From Bacillota bacterium (GTDB taxonomy: Bacteria > Bacillota > Limnochordia > Darwinibacteriales > DTU012): a DNA stretch of 47,814 bases. Location of the stretch: assembly GCA_012840925.1 (NCBI GenBank), contig DUVS01000022.1:1-47814 (forward strand). The letters are read 5' to 3'. The notes beneath the pieces were generated by a model. The model had not been told where the DNA came from. It was given only the letters and a program-made list of their open reading frames with translations, and ran no database searches. Below, piece by piece: positions 33,039-43,687 of this stretch. Numbering within the stretch: the stretch's first letter is position 1; each line of letters begins with the position of its first letter. Made by a program: the position numbers and the translations under genes.

Positions 33039-34298
33039 GTGGTGAATCTGAGGGAAGAGTTGATTTTCCAGGGGAAGGCGGCCAAAGAAGCTGCCCGGAT
33101 CCTGGCGGACGTTTCCACGGATGTTAAAAACAGGGTCCTGGAAACACTTGCTGCAAATCTGGAAAGTTCCGCGCCAGAAATTGTTGGAGAAAACATGAAA
33201 GATCTCAGGGCAGGTGAAGCAGCTGGCTTAAGCAGGGCCATGCTGGATCGGCTGGAGCTTAACCCACGTAGAATCGAAGCCATGGCAGAGGGTCTGTTGG
33301 CGTTAGTCAGTCTGCCCGACCCTGTGGGAGAGATTGCTGAAATGCGGCGAATGCCCAACGGCCTGCAAATTGGGAAAATGCGTGTCCCTTTAGGAGTTGT
33401 GGGGATGATCTATGAAGCCCGCCCCAATGTTACCATCGATGCTGCCGGGCTTTGCTTCAAAGCGGGGAATGCTGTGATTCTGCGCGGTGGTTCCGAAGCC
33501 ATCAACACCAACAAGATCTTGGTCAAGATTGCCGTTGATGTGCTGACAGGGTTCGGTCTGCCGGCAAGCAGCATCCAGATGGTTTCCAGCACTGACCGGG
33601 AGGCAGTTTCAATTTTGCTGGGTATGTATGAATACCTGGATGTGTTGATTCCTAGGGGCGGTGCTGGATTGATTCGGCGGGTAATCAATGAAGCTAAGGT
33701 TCCCGTGATCCAGACAGGAGTCGGCAACTGCCACATTTATGTCGATAATGGCGCTGATCTGGATATGGCGTTAAGGATTGTCTACAATGCCAAGACCAGC
33801 CGCCCTGGTGTCTGCAATGCGGTGGAGACGCTCCTTGTTCATCAGGACCTTGCCGGTGATTACTTGACCAGGTTGTATGATCTGCTGTGCAAAAATCAGG
33901 TGGAATTGCGAGGGTGCCCCAGGACACGGCAGATACTGCCGCAGATCAAGCCTGCGGATGAACACGATTGGTATACAGAATTTCTCGACTGTGTTCTGGC
34001 AGTCAAAATTGTTGACAGTCTTGATGAGGCTATTGCCCACATTAATACTTATGGCACAAAACATTCAGAAGCGATTATCACCAACGATTATCTCAACAGC
34101 CAACGGTTTCTACGCGAGGTGGATGCGGCTGCTGTTTATATCAATGCCTCTACACGCTTTACTGACGGCAACCAGTTCGGCCTGGGGGCGGAAATAGGCA
34201 TCAGCACCCAGAAACTACATGCCCGGGGGCCTATGGGGCTCGAAGAACTGACCACAACCAAGTATGTGATATATGGACAGGGTCAGGTCAGAGAGTAA
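33039..34298 (+). CDS. proA: Gamma-glutamyl phosphate reductase
   Basis: ProA reduces glutamyl-5-phosphate to glutamate-5-semialdehyde with NADPH. The 419-residue protein shows the aldehyde dehydrogenase-like fold: RVPLGVVGMIYEARPNVT, GNAVILRGGSEA, IPRGGAGLI, the catalytic Cys in SRPGVCNAVET, and FGLGAEIGISTQKLHARGPM at the end. GTG at 33039 or the adjacent GTG at 33042 can serve; GAGGGGG lies upstream. 16 nt after proB. Confidence 0.97.
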   Translation: MVNLREELIFQGKAAKEAARILADVSTDVKNRVLETLAANLESSAPEIVGENMKDLRAGEAAGLSRAMLDRLELNPRRIEAMAEGLLALVSLPDPVGEIAEMRRMPNGLQIGKMRVPLGVVGMIYEARPNVTIDAAGLCFKAGNAVILRGGSEAINTNKILVKIAVDVLTGFGLPASSIQMVSSTDREAVSILLGMYEYLDVLIPRGGAGLIRRVINEAKVPVIQTGVGNCHIYVDNGADLDMALRIVYNAKTSRPGVCNAVETLLVHQDLAGDYLTRLYDLLCKNQVELRGCPRTRQILPQIKPADEHDWYTEFLDCVLAVKIVDSLDEAIAHINTYGTKHSEAIITNDYLNSQRFLREVDAAAVYINASTRFTDGNQFGLGAEIGISTQKLHARGPMGLEELTTTKYVIYGQGQVRE

Positions 34299-34339
34299 TT
34301 CAATGAGCTGTCAATCACTCTGGGAAGGGGATGTCATGG

Positions 34340-35140
34340 ATGAAAATCGGTATCATCGGTTTGGGAAAGATGGGTTCAGCATTGCTGCGGGGGATTGTCA
34401 ACTGCGGCTTATGCTGCCCGGCCGACATCGTTGCCAGTGATCCTTTATTGCCTGAACGTGATAGCAATCCTGAGTACTGTGGTGTCCGCACCTGCAAGGA
34501 CAACTCAGCGGCAATCAAAGATGCAGATCTGGTAATCCTGGCTGTGAAACCACAAGCATTCCAGTCAGCAGCGGCTTCAATGGCACATCAGGTTAAAGAC
34601 CAGCTTTTTGTCTCGATAATAGCCGGTTTATCCATTGCTAGCTTAAAGAAACGACTTGGCCCCAAGGCAAGGATCATCCGGGTGATGCCCAACACGCCTG
34701 TATTAATTCAACAGGGTGTATCAGCCTTGGCCTGGGACAGCATGGTCAGTGAAAGCGATCTTGAGCTGGTCAAAAACATTTTTCTCCAACTTGGTGAAGT
34801 TGTGAAAGTGGAGGAAAAACTGATGGATGGAGTAACTGCCCTTAGTGGTAGTGGGCCGGCTTATGTTTATGTGTTGATTGAAGCACTGGCTGACGGGGGT
34901 GTGCTGGCCGGATTACCGCGGGATTTGGCGCAGCAACTGGCCATGTTGACGGTACAAGGCGCAGCTGGAATGGTAGAACTGGGCAAACATCCGGCTGAGC
35001 TTAAAGATATGGTTGCGTCACCGGCAGGCACCACCATTGCCGGCTTGGCAGCGTTAGAGGCTAATGGTTTTCGTTCCGCGCTGATCGAGGCTGTAAGGGC
35101 TGCCGCACAGCGGGCAAAGGAATTAGACGATGCTTATTAG
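34340..35140 (+). CDS. proC: Pyrroline-5-carboxylate reductase
   Basis: ProC makes proline from pyrroline-5-carboxylate using NAD(P)H. The 266-residue protein has IGIIGLGKMGSALLRGI at the N-terminus, AVKPQ, RVMPNTP, and the signature ALSGSGPAYVYVLIEALADGGV (about 168-189). ATG at 34340 is favoured over 34331, because GGGAAGGGG ends just before the latter. Completes a full proline pathway under one T-box; such a proBAC operon is not found in all Firmicutes. Confidence 0.96.
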   Translation: MKIGIIGLGKMGSALLRGIVNCGLCCPADIVASDPLLPERDSNPEYCGVRTCKDNSAAIKDADLVILAVKPQAFQSAAASMAHQVKDQLFVSIIAGLSIASLKKRLGPKARIIRVMPNTPVLIQQGVSALAWDSMVSESDLELVKNIFLQLGEVVKVEEKLMDGVTALSGSGPAYVYVLIEALADGGVLAGLPRDLAQQLAMLTVQGAAGMVELGKHPAELKDMVASPAGTTIAGLAALEANGFRSALIEAVRAAAQRAKELDDAY

Positions 35141-35193
35141 GCCAGTTTAGACCGGCAGCTGACCAGGCAGCTTTACTGAACAGCCGGTAAGTC

Positions 35194-35222
35194 TTGACTT
35201 CACTGATTCAGTTCAGTATAAT
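35194..35222 (+). promoter_or_regulatory. Sigma-A promoter for the ileS T-box leader
   Basis: TTGACT (35194-35199), 17 nt, TATAAT (35217-35222). Only one base departs from consensus. It starts the leader near 35230. Confidence 0.9.
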
Positions 35223-35229
35223 TAGTTAT

Positions 35230-35476
35230 GATTAACATGGGAATAAGCAATAGACGTTGAAGAGGAGAGTAGAAGGAATTCGCGGTTCCAGAGAGCCGGG
35301 AGCAGGTGAAAGCCCGGTACCAAGGTTTCTTTGAAGATCACCTCGGAGTTATCAGCTGAAGTGGCAGTAGGTTGATCGGTGGTTCCGTTATCACTAACAA
35401 GTGAAGGCTCGAGCAGGAGCCTTAACTAGGGTGGTACCGCGGGTTACTCTCGTCCCTTATGGGATGAGAGTTTTTT
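35230..35476 (+). promoter_or_regulatory. T-box leader, isoleucine specific (ATC specifier)
   Basis: Stem I includes GAGGAGAGTAG (35261-35271), GAGAGCCGGG and GGTGAAAGCCCGG. The specifier segment reads GAAG-ATC-ACCTCGG with ATC at 35337-35339, an isoleucine codon. The T-box sequence AGGGTGGTACCGCGGG has TGGT at 35432-35435. The terminator (35446-35456 with 35461-35471, one G-U, then TTTTTT) follows. It fills the 366 nt gap before ileS and predicts induction by uncharged tRNA-Ile. Confidence 0.95.
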
Positions 35477-35506
35477 GTTACGAGTACGTAAGGGGGTAGA
35501 AAGTAA

Positions 35507-38272
35507 TTGGAGAAGAACGACTACCAACAAACACTGCAATTGCCTAAAACTGATTTTCCAATGCGGGCGAATCTGCCGCAGCGCGAACCGGAAATGCTCA
35601 AGTATTGGGAGGAAAAGCAGTTTTATCAGAAACTGCAGGCTGATGGTAAAGAGCGGGATTTACCGATCTTTATTCTGCATGATGGTCCGCCGTATGCCAA
35701 CGGGCACATCCACATTGGTACTGCGTTGAATAAAATTTTGAAGGATCTGGTGATTCGCTCCCGTTCCATGGACGGGTATCACGCACCTTATCTTCCCGGA
35801 TGGGACACCCATGGCTTGCCGATCGAACTGCAGGCAATCAGGGATTTAGGTGTTGACCAGGAACGCATCTCTGAACTTGAGTTAAGGCAGAAATGCCGGG
35901 AATACGCCCTCAAGTATCTGGACATTCAGCGTGATGAGTTTAAACGGCTGGGGGTCTGGGGAGACTGGGAGAACCCGTATTTGACCTTGAATCCTGAATA
36001 CGAAGCCAAACAGATTGAGATTTTTGGCAAAATGGCCAGCAAAGGGTTTATCTACAAGGCCTTAAAGCCAGTCTATTGGTGCATGGACTGTAAAACAGCT
36101 TTGGCAGAAGCAGAAATCGAGTATTATGATCACCGTTCCCCAAGTATTTATGTGCGCTTTGCCGTTACAGACGGAAAAGGGATCCTATCTGAAACAGACA
36201 CCTATTTCGTGATCTGGACTACAACTCCATGGACTATTCCAGCCAATCTGGCCATCTGTCTCAATCCCACACTGACCTATGTCAACGTTAAGACGAACCT
36301 GGGCCACCTGGTTGTGGCTAAAGGCTTGCTGGAGAGCTTTGCCGTAGAAGTGGGGTTGGACGAATATGAGATTGTTCAAGAATTTGTCGGAGCTGAACTA
36401 GAGGGTATTGTTTGCAAACATCCTCTAATCGATCGCGACTCGCCAATCATTCTAGGTGACCACGCCACCCTGGAAGCAGGAACCGGGTGTGTGCATACAG
36501 CTCCCGGGCATGGTCTCGAGGATTACCAAGTAGGGTTGAAATATAACTTGCCGATTTTGGCGCCTGTTGATGAGCATGGTGTGTTTACCGAAGAAGCGCT
36601 GCAGTACGCAGGCCTTAAGATCACCGACAGCAACAAAATCATCGTTCAAGATTTGGAAGCATGCGGTGCACTGCTGAAACTGGATTTTGTAACCCACTCA
36701 TATCCCCACTGTTGGCGGTGTAAGGATCCGGTCTTTTTCCGCGCCACTGAGCAGTGGTTTGCATCGATCAGTGGATTCAGGCAGGCAATGCTGAATGCCA
36801 TCAACCAAGTGGAATGGATACCGCAATGGGGCATCGACCGGATTAGAAACATGGTAGCTGAGCGCGGTGACTGGTGTATTTCCAGGCAACGGGTTTGGGG
36901 TGTGCCCATACCGCTGTTTTACTGTGATCAGTGTGAACAGGCAATTATTGATCGAACCATAACGGATCATGTTGCTGCCCTCTTCCGGGTGGAGGGCAGT
37001 GATGCCTGGTGGAAACGGGAAGCGAAAGACTTGCTGCCGGACGGTTTTCGCTGTCCGCACTGCGGCGGGGCAGAGTTTACCAAAGAAACGGACATCATGG
37101 ATGTATGGTTTGATTCAGGTGTGTCTCACGCATCTGTATTGCAGCAGCGGGATGAGATGCGGTGGCCGGCGGATATGTATCTCGAAGGCAGCGACCAGCA
37201 CCGCGGTTGGTTTCAATCATCGTTGTCAACATCAGTGGCTGCTTTCGACCAAGCTCCCTACAAGAGCGTGCTCACCCATGGTTTTGTGGTGGACGGGGAA
37301 GGGAGGAAAATGTCAAAGTCGTTGGGCAATGTGATTGGACCGGCGGAGGTCATCAAAAAGTTTGGCGCTGACATCCTCAGAATGTGGGTAGCATCAGCTG
37401 AATATCGTGGTGACATCCGTGTCTCCCAGGAGATTTTGCAGCAGCTGGCTGACGCTTACCGCAGAATCCGCAATACAGCCCGGTTCATTATCGGTAACTT
37501 AAACGATTTTGATCCTGAACAAGATTTGGTCGCCTATGAGGACCTGTGTGAAATCGATCAATGGGCGCTGGATCAGTTGGTACTTCTCAGCGAGCGGGTT
37601 CGAAATGCGTATCGCAGATATGAATTTCATATCGTATATCACAGTGTTCATCATTTCTGTGCTGTTGATCTAGGCGGGTTTTATCTTGACGTGCTTAAAG
37701 ATCGGCTGTACTGTGATCCTCCGGCAGGCCACAAACGGTGTTCAGCTCAAACTGCCATGTATCACATTTTAATGGAATTGGTGCAGCTGTTGGCCCCAAT
37801 CCTGGTCTTTACTGCTGACGAGATCTGGCAGTATATGCCGAAACCTGCCTCAACTGCGGAAAGTGTACACTTGTCCCGGTGGCAGCAGCTGCCCAGACAA
37901 TTCGCAAATCCGCAAATCAGAAGCAAATGGTCAACACTGTTGGAAGTAAGGCGCCAGGCAGCCAAGGCTTTGGAGGATGCCCGGGCTGAGAAGAAAATGG
38001 GTAGTTCAAATGAAGCGCAGATCACGGTAATCGGTGATCAGAACACAATTGAACAGCTGAAGGATATTTCAGAATCTCTGGCGATGTTGTTCATCGTGTC
38101 CAACGTTGACTTGGTTGTTGCTGACGAACCCGGGATCACGGTCCAAGTAGAATTAGCGGACACTGAAAAATGTGATCGCTGCTGGCGTCACGACCCAAGT
38201 GTTGGTGAGCATGAAGCGCATCATATCTGTAACAGGTGTTACGAAGTAATCACAAGCTCCTCTGCAGTATAG
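35507..38272 (+). CDS. ileS: Isoleucyl-tRNA synthetase
   Basis: IleRS charges tRNA-Ile; it edits valine in its CP1 domain. The 921 residues equal the bacterial type. Visible motifs: the class I HIGH box in GPPYANGHIHIGTAL (near 54-68), the WTTTPWTIPANLA editing segment, the KMSKS box in GRKMSKSLGN (about 601-610), and a C-terminal zinc module with CDRCWRHD and CNRCYE. The start is TTG, with AAGGGGGTAG upstream. Controlled by the preceding T-box and ended by a strong terminator. Confidence 0.97.
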   Translation: MEKNDYQQTLQLPKTDFPMRANLPQREPEMLKYWEEKQFYQKLQADGKERDLPIFILHDGPPYANGHIHIGTALNKILKDLVIRSRSMDGYHAPYLPGWDTHGLPIELQAIRDLGVDQERISELELRQKCREYALKYLDIQRDEFKRLGVWGDWENPYLTLNPEYEAKQIEIFGKMASKGFIYKALKPVYWCMDCKTALAEAEIEYYDHRSPSIYVRFAVTDGKGILSETDTYFVIWTTTPWTIPANLAICLNPTLTYVNVKTNLGHLVVAKGLLESFAVEVGLDEYEIVQEFVGAELEGIVCKHPLIDRDSPIILGDHATLEAGTGCVHTAPGHGLEDYQVGLKYNLPILAPVDEHGVFTEEALQYAGLKITDSNKIIVQDLEACGALLKLDFVTHSYPHCWRCKDPVFFRATEQWFASISGFRQAMLNAINQVEWIPQWGIDRIRNMVAERGDWCISRQRVWGVPIPLFYCDQCEQAIIDRTITDHVAALFRVEGSDAWWKREAKDLLPDGFRCPHCGGAEFTKETDIMDVWFDSGVSHASVLQQRDEMRWPADMYLEGSDQHRGWFQSSLSTSVAAFDQAPYKSVLTHGFVVDGEGRKMSKSLGNVIGPAEVIKKFGADILRMWVASAEYRGDIRVSQEILQQLADAYRRIRNTARFIIGNLNDFDPEQDLVAYEDLCEIDQWALDQLVLLSERVRNAYRRYEFHIVYHSVHHFCAVDLGGFYLDVLKDRLYCDPPAGHKRCSAQTAMYHILMELVQLLAPILVFTADEIWQYMPKPASTAESVHLSRWQQLPRQFANPQIRSKWSTLLEVRRQAAKALEDARAEKKMGSSNEAQITVIGDQNTIEQLKDISESLAMLFIVSNVDLVVADEPGITVQVELADTEKCDRCWRHDPSVGEHEAHHICNRCYEVITSSSAV

Positions 38273-38288
38273 CAGAGGAGCTTTTTTC
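38254..38288 (+). terminator. Rho-independent terminator at the ileS stop
   Basis: AAGCTCCTCTGC (38254-38265) pairs perfectly with GCAGAGGAGCTT (38272-38283), followed by TTTTC. The TAG stop lies in the loop. Confidence 0.88.
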
Positions 38289-38315
38289 ATAGGCTATGCT
38301 TAAGGAGGCAAAGGG

Positions 38316-38624
38316 ATGAAAGAAATCAAACCAGGCTTAATTGAGACATTGATCAGGAATCTGGAGAAGCTTGCCTCAGCCATGGAAAAGGCGAGTGTGG
38401 CCGAATATATTGAGCTGTACCGCAAACCACGCCGGCTTTTGTACCTGAATTTTATCAGCGGCATTGCCCGGGGATTTGGATTAGCCGTGGGGTTTACTGC
38501 GGTGGGAGCCCTGTTTCTGTACTTCATGGGCAGACTGGCGGCTTTGAACCTGCCCATAGTTGGCGAGTTTATAGCCGAGATTACCCGGATTGTCCAGGAA
38601 GAGCTATCCCGGCGTGCATACTAG
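38316..38624 (+). CDS. DUF5665-like small membrane protein
   Basis: The 102-residue protein has a charged N-terminal half (LIRNLEKLASAMEKASVAEYIELYRKPRRLLYLNF) and then a hydrophobic region with two likely membrane segments (about 48-75 and 76-88). YRKPRRLLYLNFISGIARG is characteristic of the DUF5665 family that occurs in Firmicutes, often near ileS. Function unknown. ATG with AGGAGG about 10 nt upstream. Confidence 0.78.
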   Translation: MKEIKPGLIETLIRNLEKLASAMEKASVAEYIELYRKPRRLLYLNFISGIARGFGLAVGFTAVGALFLYFMGRLAALNLPIVGEFIAEITRIVQEELSRRAY

Positions 38625-38681
38625 AGTGTGTTTGTGAAACAGCATCCCCTTTGGCTCAAGAACTGTTATGGAGGGATTGTA

Positions 38682-39278
38682 ATGGACCAGGCAAAATTGG
38701 ATTACTACCGGCAGTTACTAGAAGTTGAGCGCCGGGAATTGCTGGACACCATGGAGTCTTTCAAAGAGCAAGGCATTCATGAGAACATGAATGATGTCAC
38801 CGGTGAATTGTCAGCCTACGATCAACATCCCGCCGATTATGGCTCTCAGATGTTTGAACGGGAAAAAGACCTAGGTTTGCTGGAAAACCTGAAAGACCAG
38901 CTGCACTTGGTTGATCGGGCTCTGGAACGGATTGATCAAGGGACGTATGGGATTTGTGAGCAATGTCAAAGGCCGATCAACCCAGAACGCCTTCGGGTCC
39001 TGCCCCAGGCGCTTTTGTGTGTACAATGCAAACTGGAGGATGAAAAACGCTTTTCACCTAACACAGGAGATCAGGAGTTTTCTTTCGAGCGCAGTTTCAA
39101 AGACGACAGTGATTTTGTTGGCTTTGATGGAGAGGATGCCTGGCAAAGTGTAGCCAGATTCGGGACAGCCAATACCCGTCAAGACCGTGCGGGCGTCAGT
39201 GATTTGGACGATGAGTATCTCAATGAAGAGGAGATCGATGCCTTGGATGCAATTGATGAGTATATCGAAGGAGATTAG
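38682..39278 (+). CDS. DksA/TraR-type zinc-finger protein (YteA-like)
   Basis: The 198-residue protein has an N-terminal helical hairpin with DYYRQLLEVERRELLDTMESF and a sequence SAYDQHPADYGSQMFEREKDL (about 45-65), which is the YteA pattern in Firmicutes. A C4 zinc finger (CEQCQRPINPERL, CVQC; about 100-125) and an acidic tail (DDEYLNEEEIDALDAIDEYIEGD) follow. Related proteins occur in sporulation or stress contexts; no activity is proven. ATG at 38682 with GGAGGGATT upstream; the ATG at 38628 has no site. Confidence 0.9.
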   Translation: MDQAKLDYYRQLLEVERRELLDTMESFKEQGIHENMNDVTGELSAYDQHPADYGSQMFEREKDLGLLENLKDQLHLVDRALERIDQGTYGICEQCQRPINPERLRVLPQALLCVQCKLEDEKRFSPNTGDQEFSFERSFKDDSDFVGFDGEDAWQSVARFGTANTRQDRAGVSDLDDEYLNEEEIDALDAIDEYIEGD

Positions 39279-39394
39279 GACAATTCGGACCAGGAGCAGG
39301 AAAATAAGGCCAAAAAACGAAGTTCATATAAGCAGGCGATAAGTCCGTACGTTATAGCCATATGTTATGACAACACGTTGAAAGAGGGATCTGG

Positions 39395-39815
39395 TTGATT
39401 CATGTGATCATTTGCGCAGTAGTAGTTATCATTGATCAACTCAGTAAATGTCTGATTACCACGAACTTCGTTGAAGGCGAAAGCGTAAGGCTGCTGCCAT
39501 ATCTGTACTTGACTTATGTGAAAAATGTGGGAGCAGCCTTTGGTTTGTTTGCCCACTGGCGGTGGTTGTTTATTCTACTCGGCTTTGCCGTCCTGTTTGC
39601 AACTTTCTACTACCGTGAACTGATCAAACGCCAGAGCAAGTTCGTGAGATGGGGTGCCACTTTTGCCCTCGGCGGGGCAGTTGGCAATCTCATTGATCGG
39701 ATCCGGGTCGGTGCAGTGATTGACTTTATTGATTTGACGGTTTTCCCGATCTTCAATTTCGCCGATATGAGCATCGTGGCGGGCGTGGCACTGCTCTTCT
39801 TGGAGGTGCTCATCA

Positions 39816-39841
<26 letters not shown>
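39395..39841 (+). CDS. lspA: Lipoprotein signal peptidase
   Basis: LspA cleaves the signal peptide of prolipoproteins after lipidation. The 148-residue protein has four membrane segments, IIDQLSK (about 12-18), NVGAAFG, GGAVGNLIDRIR, the catalytic Asp110 in AVIDFIDL and Asp124 in FNFADMSI. TTG start, with AAAGAGGG about 7-8 nt upstream. The reading frame overlaps rluD by 26 nt at the end, so translation is coupled. Confidence 0.95.
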
Positions 39842-41349
<1,508 letters not shown>

Positions 41350-41352
41350 AAA

Positions 41353-41378
41353 GAGGAGCCTCGACAGGCTCCTCCTTT
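41353..41378 (+). terminator. Rho-independent terminator after pyrR
   Basis: GAGGAGCCT (41353-41361) pairs with AGGCTCCTC (41366-41374) around CGAC. The T run is short (CTTTAA), so efficiency is uncertain. Confidence 0.65.
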
Positions 41379-41705
41379 AAGCTTAAGTCCAACTGCTTAA
41401 ATCGAAAGAAGGTTGTTGGTTTTCAGGTGCTGCACCGGTTGACTGGATCTGCTGGTGCAATCTGTGCACATCTGCTGTTCCGTTGTTGGCTTAACCAGAA
41501 TCGATGACATGGGTGACAAGCTTGAAAACCATTCTTGCGATTTGCTTGCAGAGGTCTTAAGCAAGAGAGGCATCGATTCTGGAACAAGCTCGGTGCATCA
41601 TTGCTTATCACCGCATCTATATGGTGTCCCGTCATGCAATATTTATACCTGGAAAAATGATTGGTATTTCTTTCCAGCTCAAGAGCTTTTTTCAACTGCC
41701 CATCC
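41379..41705. other. Unassigned intergenic stretch before tRNA-Cys
   Basis: Of the 409 nt between pyrR and the tRNA, about 330 nt have no supported gene. Frames of 84-90 codons exist on both strands (41455-41709 + and 41423-41695 -), but they overlap each other, lack credible ribosome binding sites and resemble nothing recognised. The - strand frame has paired Cys-x2-Cys, which may be chance. It may be decayed DNA. Confidence 0.4.
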
Positions 41706-41734
41706 TTGACATTGGCTGCATCAGGTGGTAAAAT
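41706..41734 (+). promoter_or_regulatory. Sigma-A promoter for tRNA-Cys
   Basis: TTGACA (41706-41711), 17 nt, TAAAAT (41729-41734). Perfect -35 and near-perfect -10, placed about 18 nt before the likely precursor start of the tRNA. Confidence 0.85.
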
Positions 41735-41758
41735 AACAAGTGCTGATTAGTAGTATCA

Positions 41759-41832
41759 GGCGGCATGGCCAAGTGGTAAGGCAGAGCTCTGCAAAAGCTC
41801 GATCCCCAGTTCGAATCTGGGTGCCGCCTCCA
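41759..41832 (+). tRNA. trnC: tRNA-Cys (anticodon GCA)
   Basis: A 74 nt cloverleaf with acceptor stem GGCGGCA (41759-41765) pairing with TGCCGCC (41822-41828), discriminator T as expected for cysteine, and CCA encoded at 41830-41832. The anticodon GCA is at 41791-41793 in the loop CTGCAAA, and the T loop is TTCGAAT. It has its own promoter and terminator. Confidence 0.97.
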
Positions 41833-41843
41833 ACCGAGACATT

Positions 41844-41880
41844 AAATAGGATAGTGGTTTGCTATCCTATTTTTATTTTC
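41844..41880 (+). terminator. Rho-independent terminator after tRNA-Cys
   Basis: AAATAGGATAG (41844-41854) pairs perfectly with CTATCCTATTT (41862-41872), followed by TTATTTTC. Confidence 0.88.
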
Positions 41881-41964
41881 CAGAACAGGTACGGATCCCA
41901 GTGGTTAAACTAGCTTGCCGAAGTAGAGACTATGATCAGAGTTCGCTTGGAGGAGGGAACCCTG

Positions 41965-42774
41965 ATGCGCAGCTTGTGGAGTGGAGCAATCAGTTTTGGC
42001 CTGGTGAACATTCCAGTAAAGCTTTATGCTGCTACAGAACGGCAAGACTTGAAATTCAACTACTTACACAGTAAGTGCCATACCCCTATTCGATATCAGA
42101 AGTTCTGCCCAACCTGCGAGACCGAGGTGGCCCAAGACGAGGTTGTGCGGGGGTTTGAGTATGCCAAGGGGCAGTATGTGATTTTGACCGAAGCAGATTT
42201 TGCCGGTGTGGCGGTTGAGGCAACGAAAACGATCGACATTCTCGATTTTATTAACCTTACTGAGATTGATCCCGTTTATTTTGACAAAACATACTATCTG
42301 GAACCGGTCAAACCTGGAGTTAAAGCCTACCAGCTGCTGCGGTTGGCCTTGGAACAGACAGGCAAAATCGCCCTTGCACGGGTAGTTATCCGTACCAAGC
42401 AAATGCTGGCAGCGATTCGGATTTACCAGGATTTGATGGCTATGGAGACCATGTTTTACCCGGCAGAAATTCGGCCAGTACATGAACTTGTAAAACCGGA
42501 GGATGTTCAGATCGGCAGCCGGGAATTGGAAATGGCAGTAGCTTTAATTAACAGCCAAACGACCAAATTTGATCCGGATCAATACGAGAACACCTATCGA
42601 AAAGCTCTGGTAGATTTGATCGATGCCAAAATTGCTGGAGATCAGGGAGTTGCAGCCGCCGCACCACCAGAGAAAGGGCGGATTATTGATCTGGTGGCAG
42701 CACTGGAAGCATCCCTTAAGGCAGCGGAACAGCAAGCCCGAACAGAACGAGAGAAACAGCATGTTATTTCATAA
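41965..42774 (+). CDS. ku: Ku DNA end-binding protein
   Basis: Bacterial Ku is a homodimeric ring that holds DNA ends for non-homologous end joining. The 269-residue protein begins MRSLWSGAISFGLVNIPVKLY, and shows HSKCHTPIRYQKFCPTCE, EVVRGFEYAKGQYVILTEADF, YFDKTYYLEPVK and FYPAEIRPV, the standard Ku core. A C-terminal Lys/Arg-rich extension is short. ATG at 41965 has GGAGGAGGG 7 nt upstream. Its end overlaps the ligase gene by 14 nt. In B. subtilis ku-ligD is forespore-expressed; no clear forespore promoter was seen here. Confidence 0.96.
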   Translation: MRSLWSGAISFGLVNIPVKLYAATERQDLKFNYLHSKCHTPIRYQKFCPTCETEVAQDEVVRGFEYAKGQYVILTEADFAGVAVEATKTIDILDFINLTEIDPVYFDKTYYLEPVKPGVKAYQLLRLALEQTGKIALARVVIRTKQMLAAIRIYQDLMAMETMFYPAEIRPVHELVKPEDVQIGSRELEMAVALINSQTTKFDPDQYENTYRKALVDLIDAKIAGDQGVAAAAPPEKGRIIDLVAALEASLKAAEQQARTEREKQHVIS

Positions 42775-43687
42775 GCTGATTGAGCCGATGTTGGCGGTGG
42801 ATCACCCTCAGCCCTTTGATTCCAACGACTACCTGTATGAAGTCAAGTGGGATGGGTATCGCTGCATGGCCTACTGCGATGGGGATGTGAAGCTGTTCAG
42901 CCGTAACCAGAAAGAACTGACACACCGGTTTCCTGAGATCGCAGATGCACTCAGGCAACTTCCGGTGCGGTGTGTCCTCGATGGGGAGTTGATTGCTTTC
43001 GGTGCTGATCAGCTGCCCAGTTTTTCGCTGCTTCAGTCCAAATCTCGGGGTGCAAAGGGCATCACCAGCAGCTATGTAGTTTTTGATTTGCTCTATTTGG
43101 ACGGTCGTTATCTGTTTGAACTGCCCCTGGTGGAGCGCCGGTCAGCCTTGGCATCATCAGTGGAAGGCTTCTTTACCGCACAGGTTGTTACCTCCCGGGT
43201 CATCGCCAAGGAGGGGATTAAGTTTTTCCAGGCAGTTAGTGAGCTTAATTTAGAAGGGATAATTGCCAAGCGCAAAGATAGTGTCTATCTTCCAGGTAAA
43301 CGCAGCCGGGCATGGTTAAAAATCAAGCACCGGTTGGAAACTTACGCTATTGTTGTTGGCTATATTCCCGAGCCACATGGTTTCAAATCCCTGATTCTTG
43401 CTCAATATGATCAAGGCCGGTTAGTCTATGTCGGCAATGTGGGTACAGGTTTTTCCCAGCGCGACAAAGCGGTGCTGATGACAGGATTAACCAAGATTCA
43501 CGCCCCGTGCCCCCTGGCGAACAAGCCGGAAGTGGCACAGGCGGTGTGGGTAAAGCCGGTCTTGGTGGCGCAGATTACTTATTTGGAATACACAGCTGAC
43601 AATAAACTGCGCCAGGCAAGCTTTGTGGGACTATGCCCTAATCGAAGGAGAGAAGAGTGCACTGTACAATGGCGAAGCGATTTGTAG
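42761..43687 (+). CDS. ligD: ATP-dependent DNA ligase (LigD ligase domain, stand-alone)
   Basis: The 308-residue protein is the ligase module alone. The adenylated lysine is in EVKWDGYR (Lys29), and the remaining nucleotidyltransferase motifs are DGELIAFG, VVFDLLYLDG, LEGIIAKRKDSVY and AWLKIKHR. An OB fold follows (GNVGTGFS, VAQITYLEYT). LigD enzymes often fuse ligase, polymerase and phosphoesterase; here they are separate genes and no phosphoesterase is seen. ATG lies inside the end of ku with a weak GAGAG site, so translation is probably coupled. Overlaps the next gene by 31 nt. Confidence 0.94.
   Translation: MLFHKLIEPMLAVDHPQPFDSNDYLYEVKWDGYRCMAYCDGDVKLFSRNQKELTHRFPEIADALRQLPVRCVLDGELIAFGADQLPSFSLLQSKSRGAKGITSSYVVFDLLYLDGRYLFELPLVERRSALASSVEGFFTAQVVTSRVIAKEGIKFFQAVSELNLEGIIAKRKDSVYLPGKRSRAWLKIKHRLETYAIVVGYIPEPHGFKSLILAQYDQGRLVYVGNVGTGFSQRDKAVLMTGLTKIHAPCPLANKPEVAQAVWVKPVLVAQITYLEYTADNKLRQASFVGLCPNRRREECTVQWRSDL

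Noticed and set aside
39359-39367. CATATGTTA, matching a sigma-K -10, upstream of lspA
   Set aside because: No AC-type -35 at 16-17 nt, and lspA is a housekeeping gene.
41455-41709. 84-codon + strand frame upstream of tRNA-Cys
   Set aside because: No ribosome binding site or recognisable motif, and it runs into the tRNA promoter.
41905-41936. Forespore or sigma-A promoter before ku
   Set aside because: TATGAT at 41931 looks like a -10, but no acceptable -35 occurs at the proper distance and no sigma-G pattern fits.
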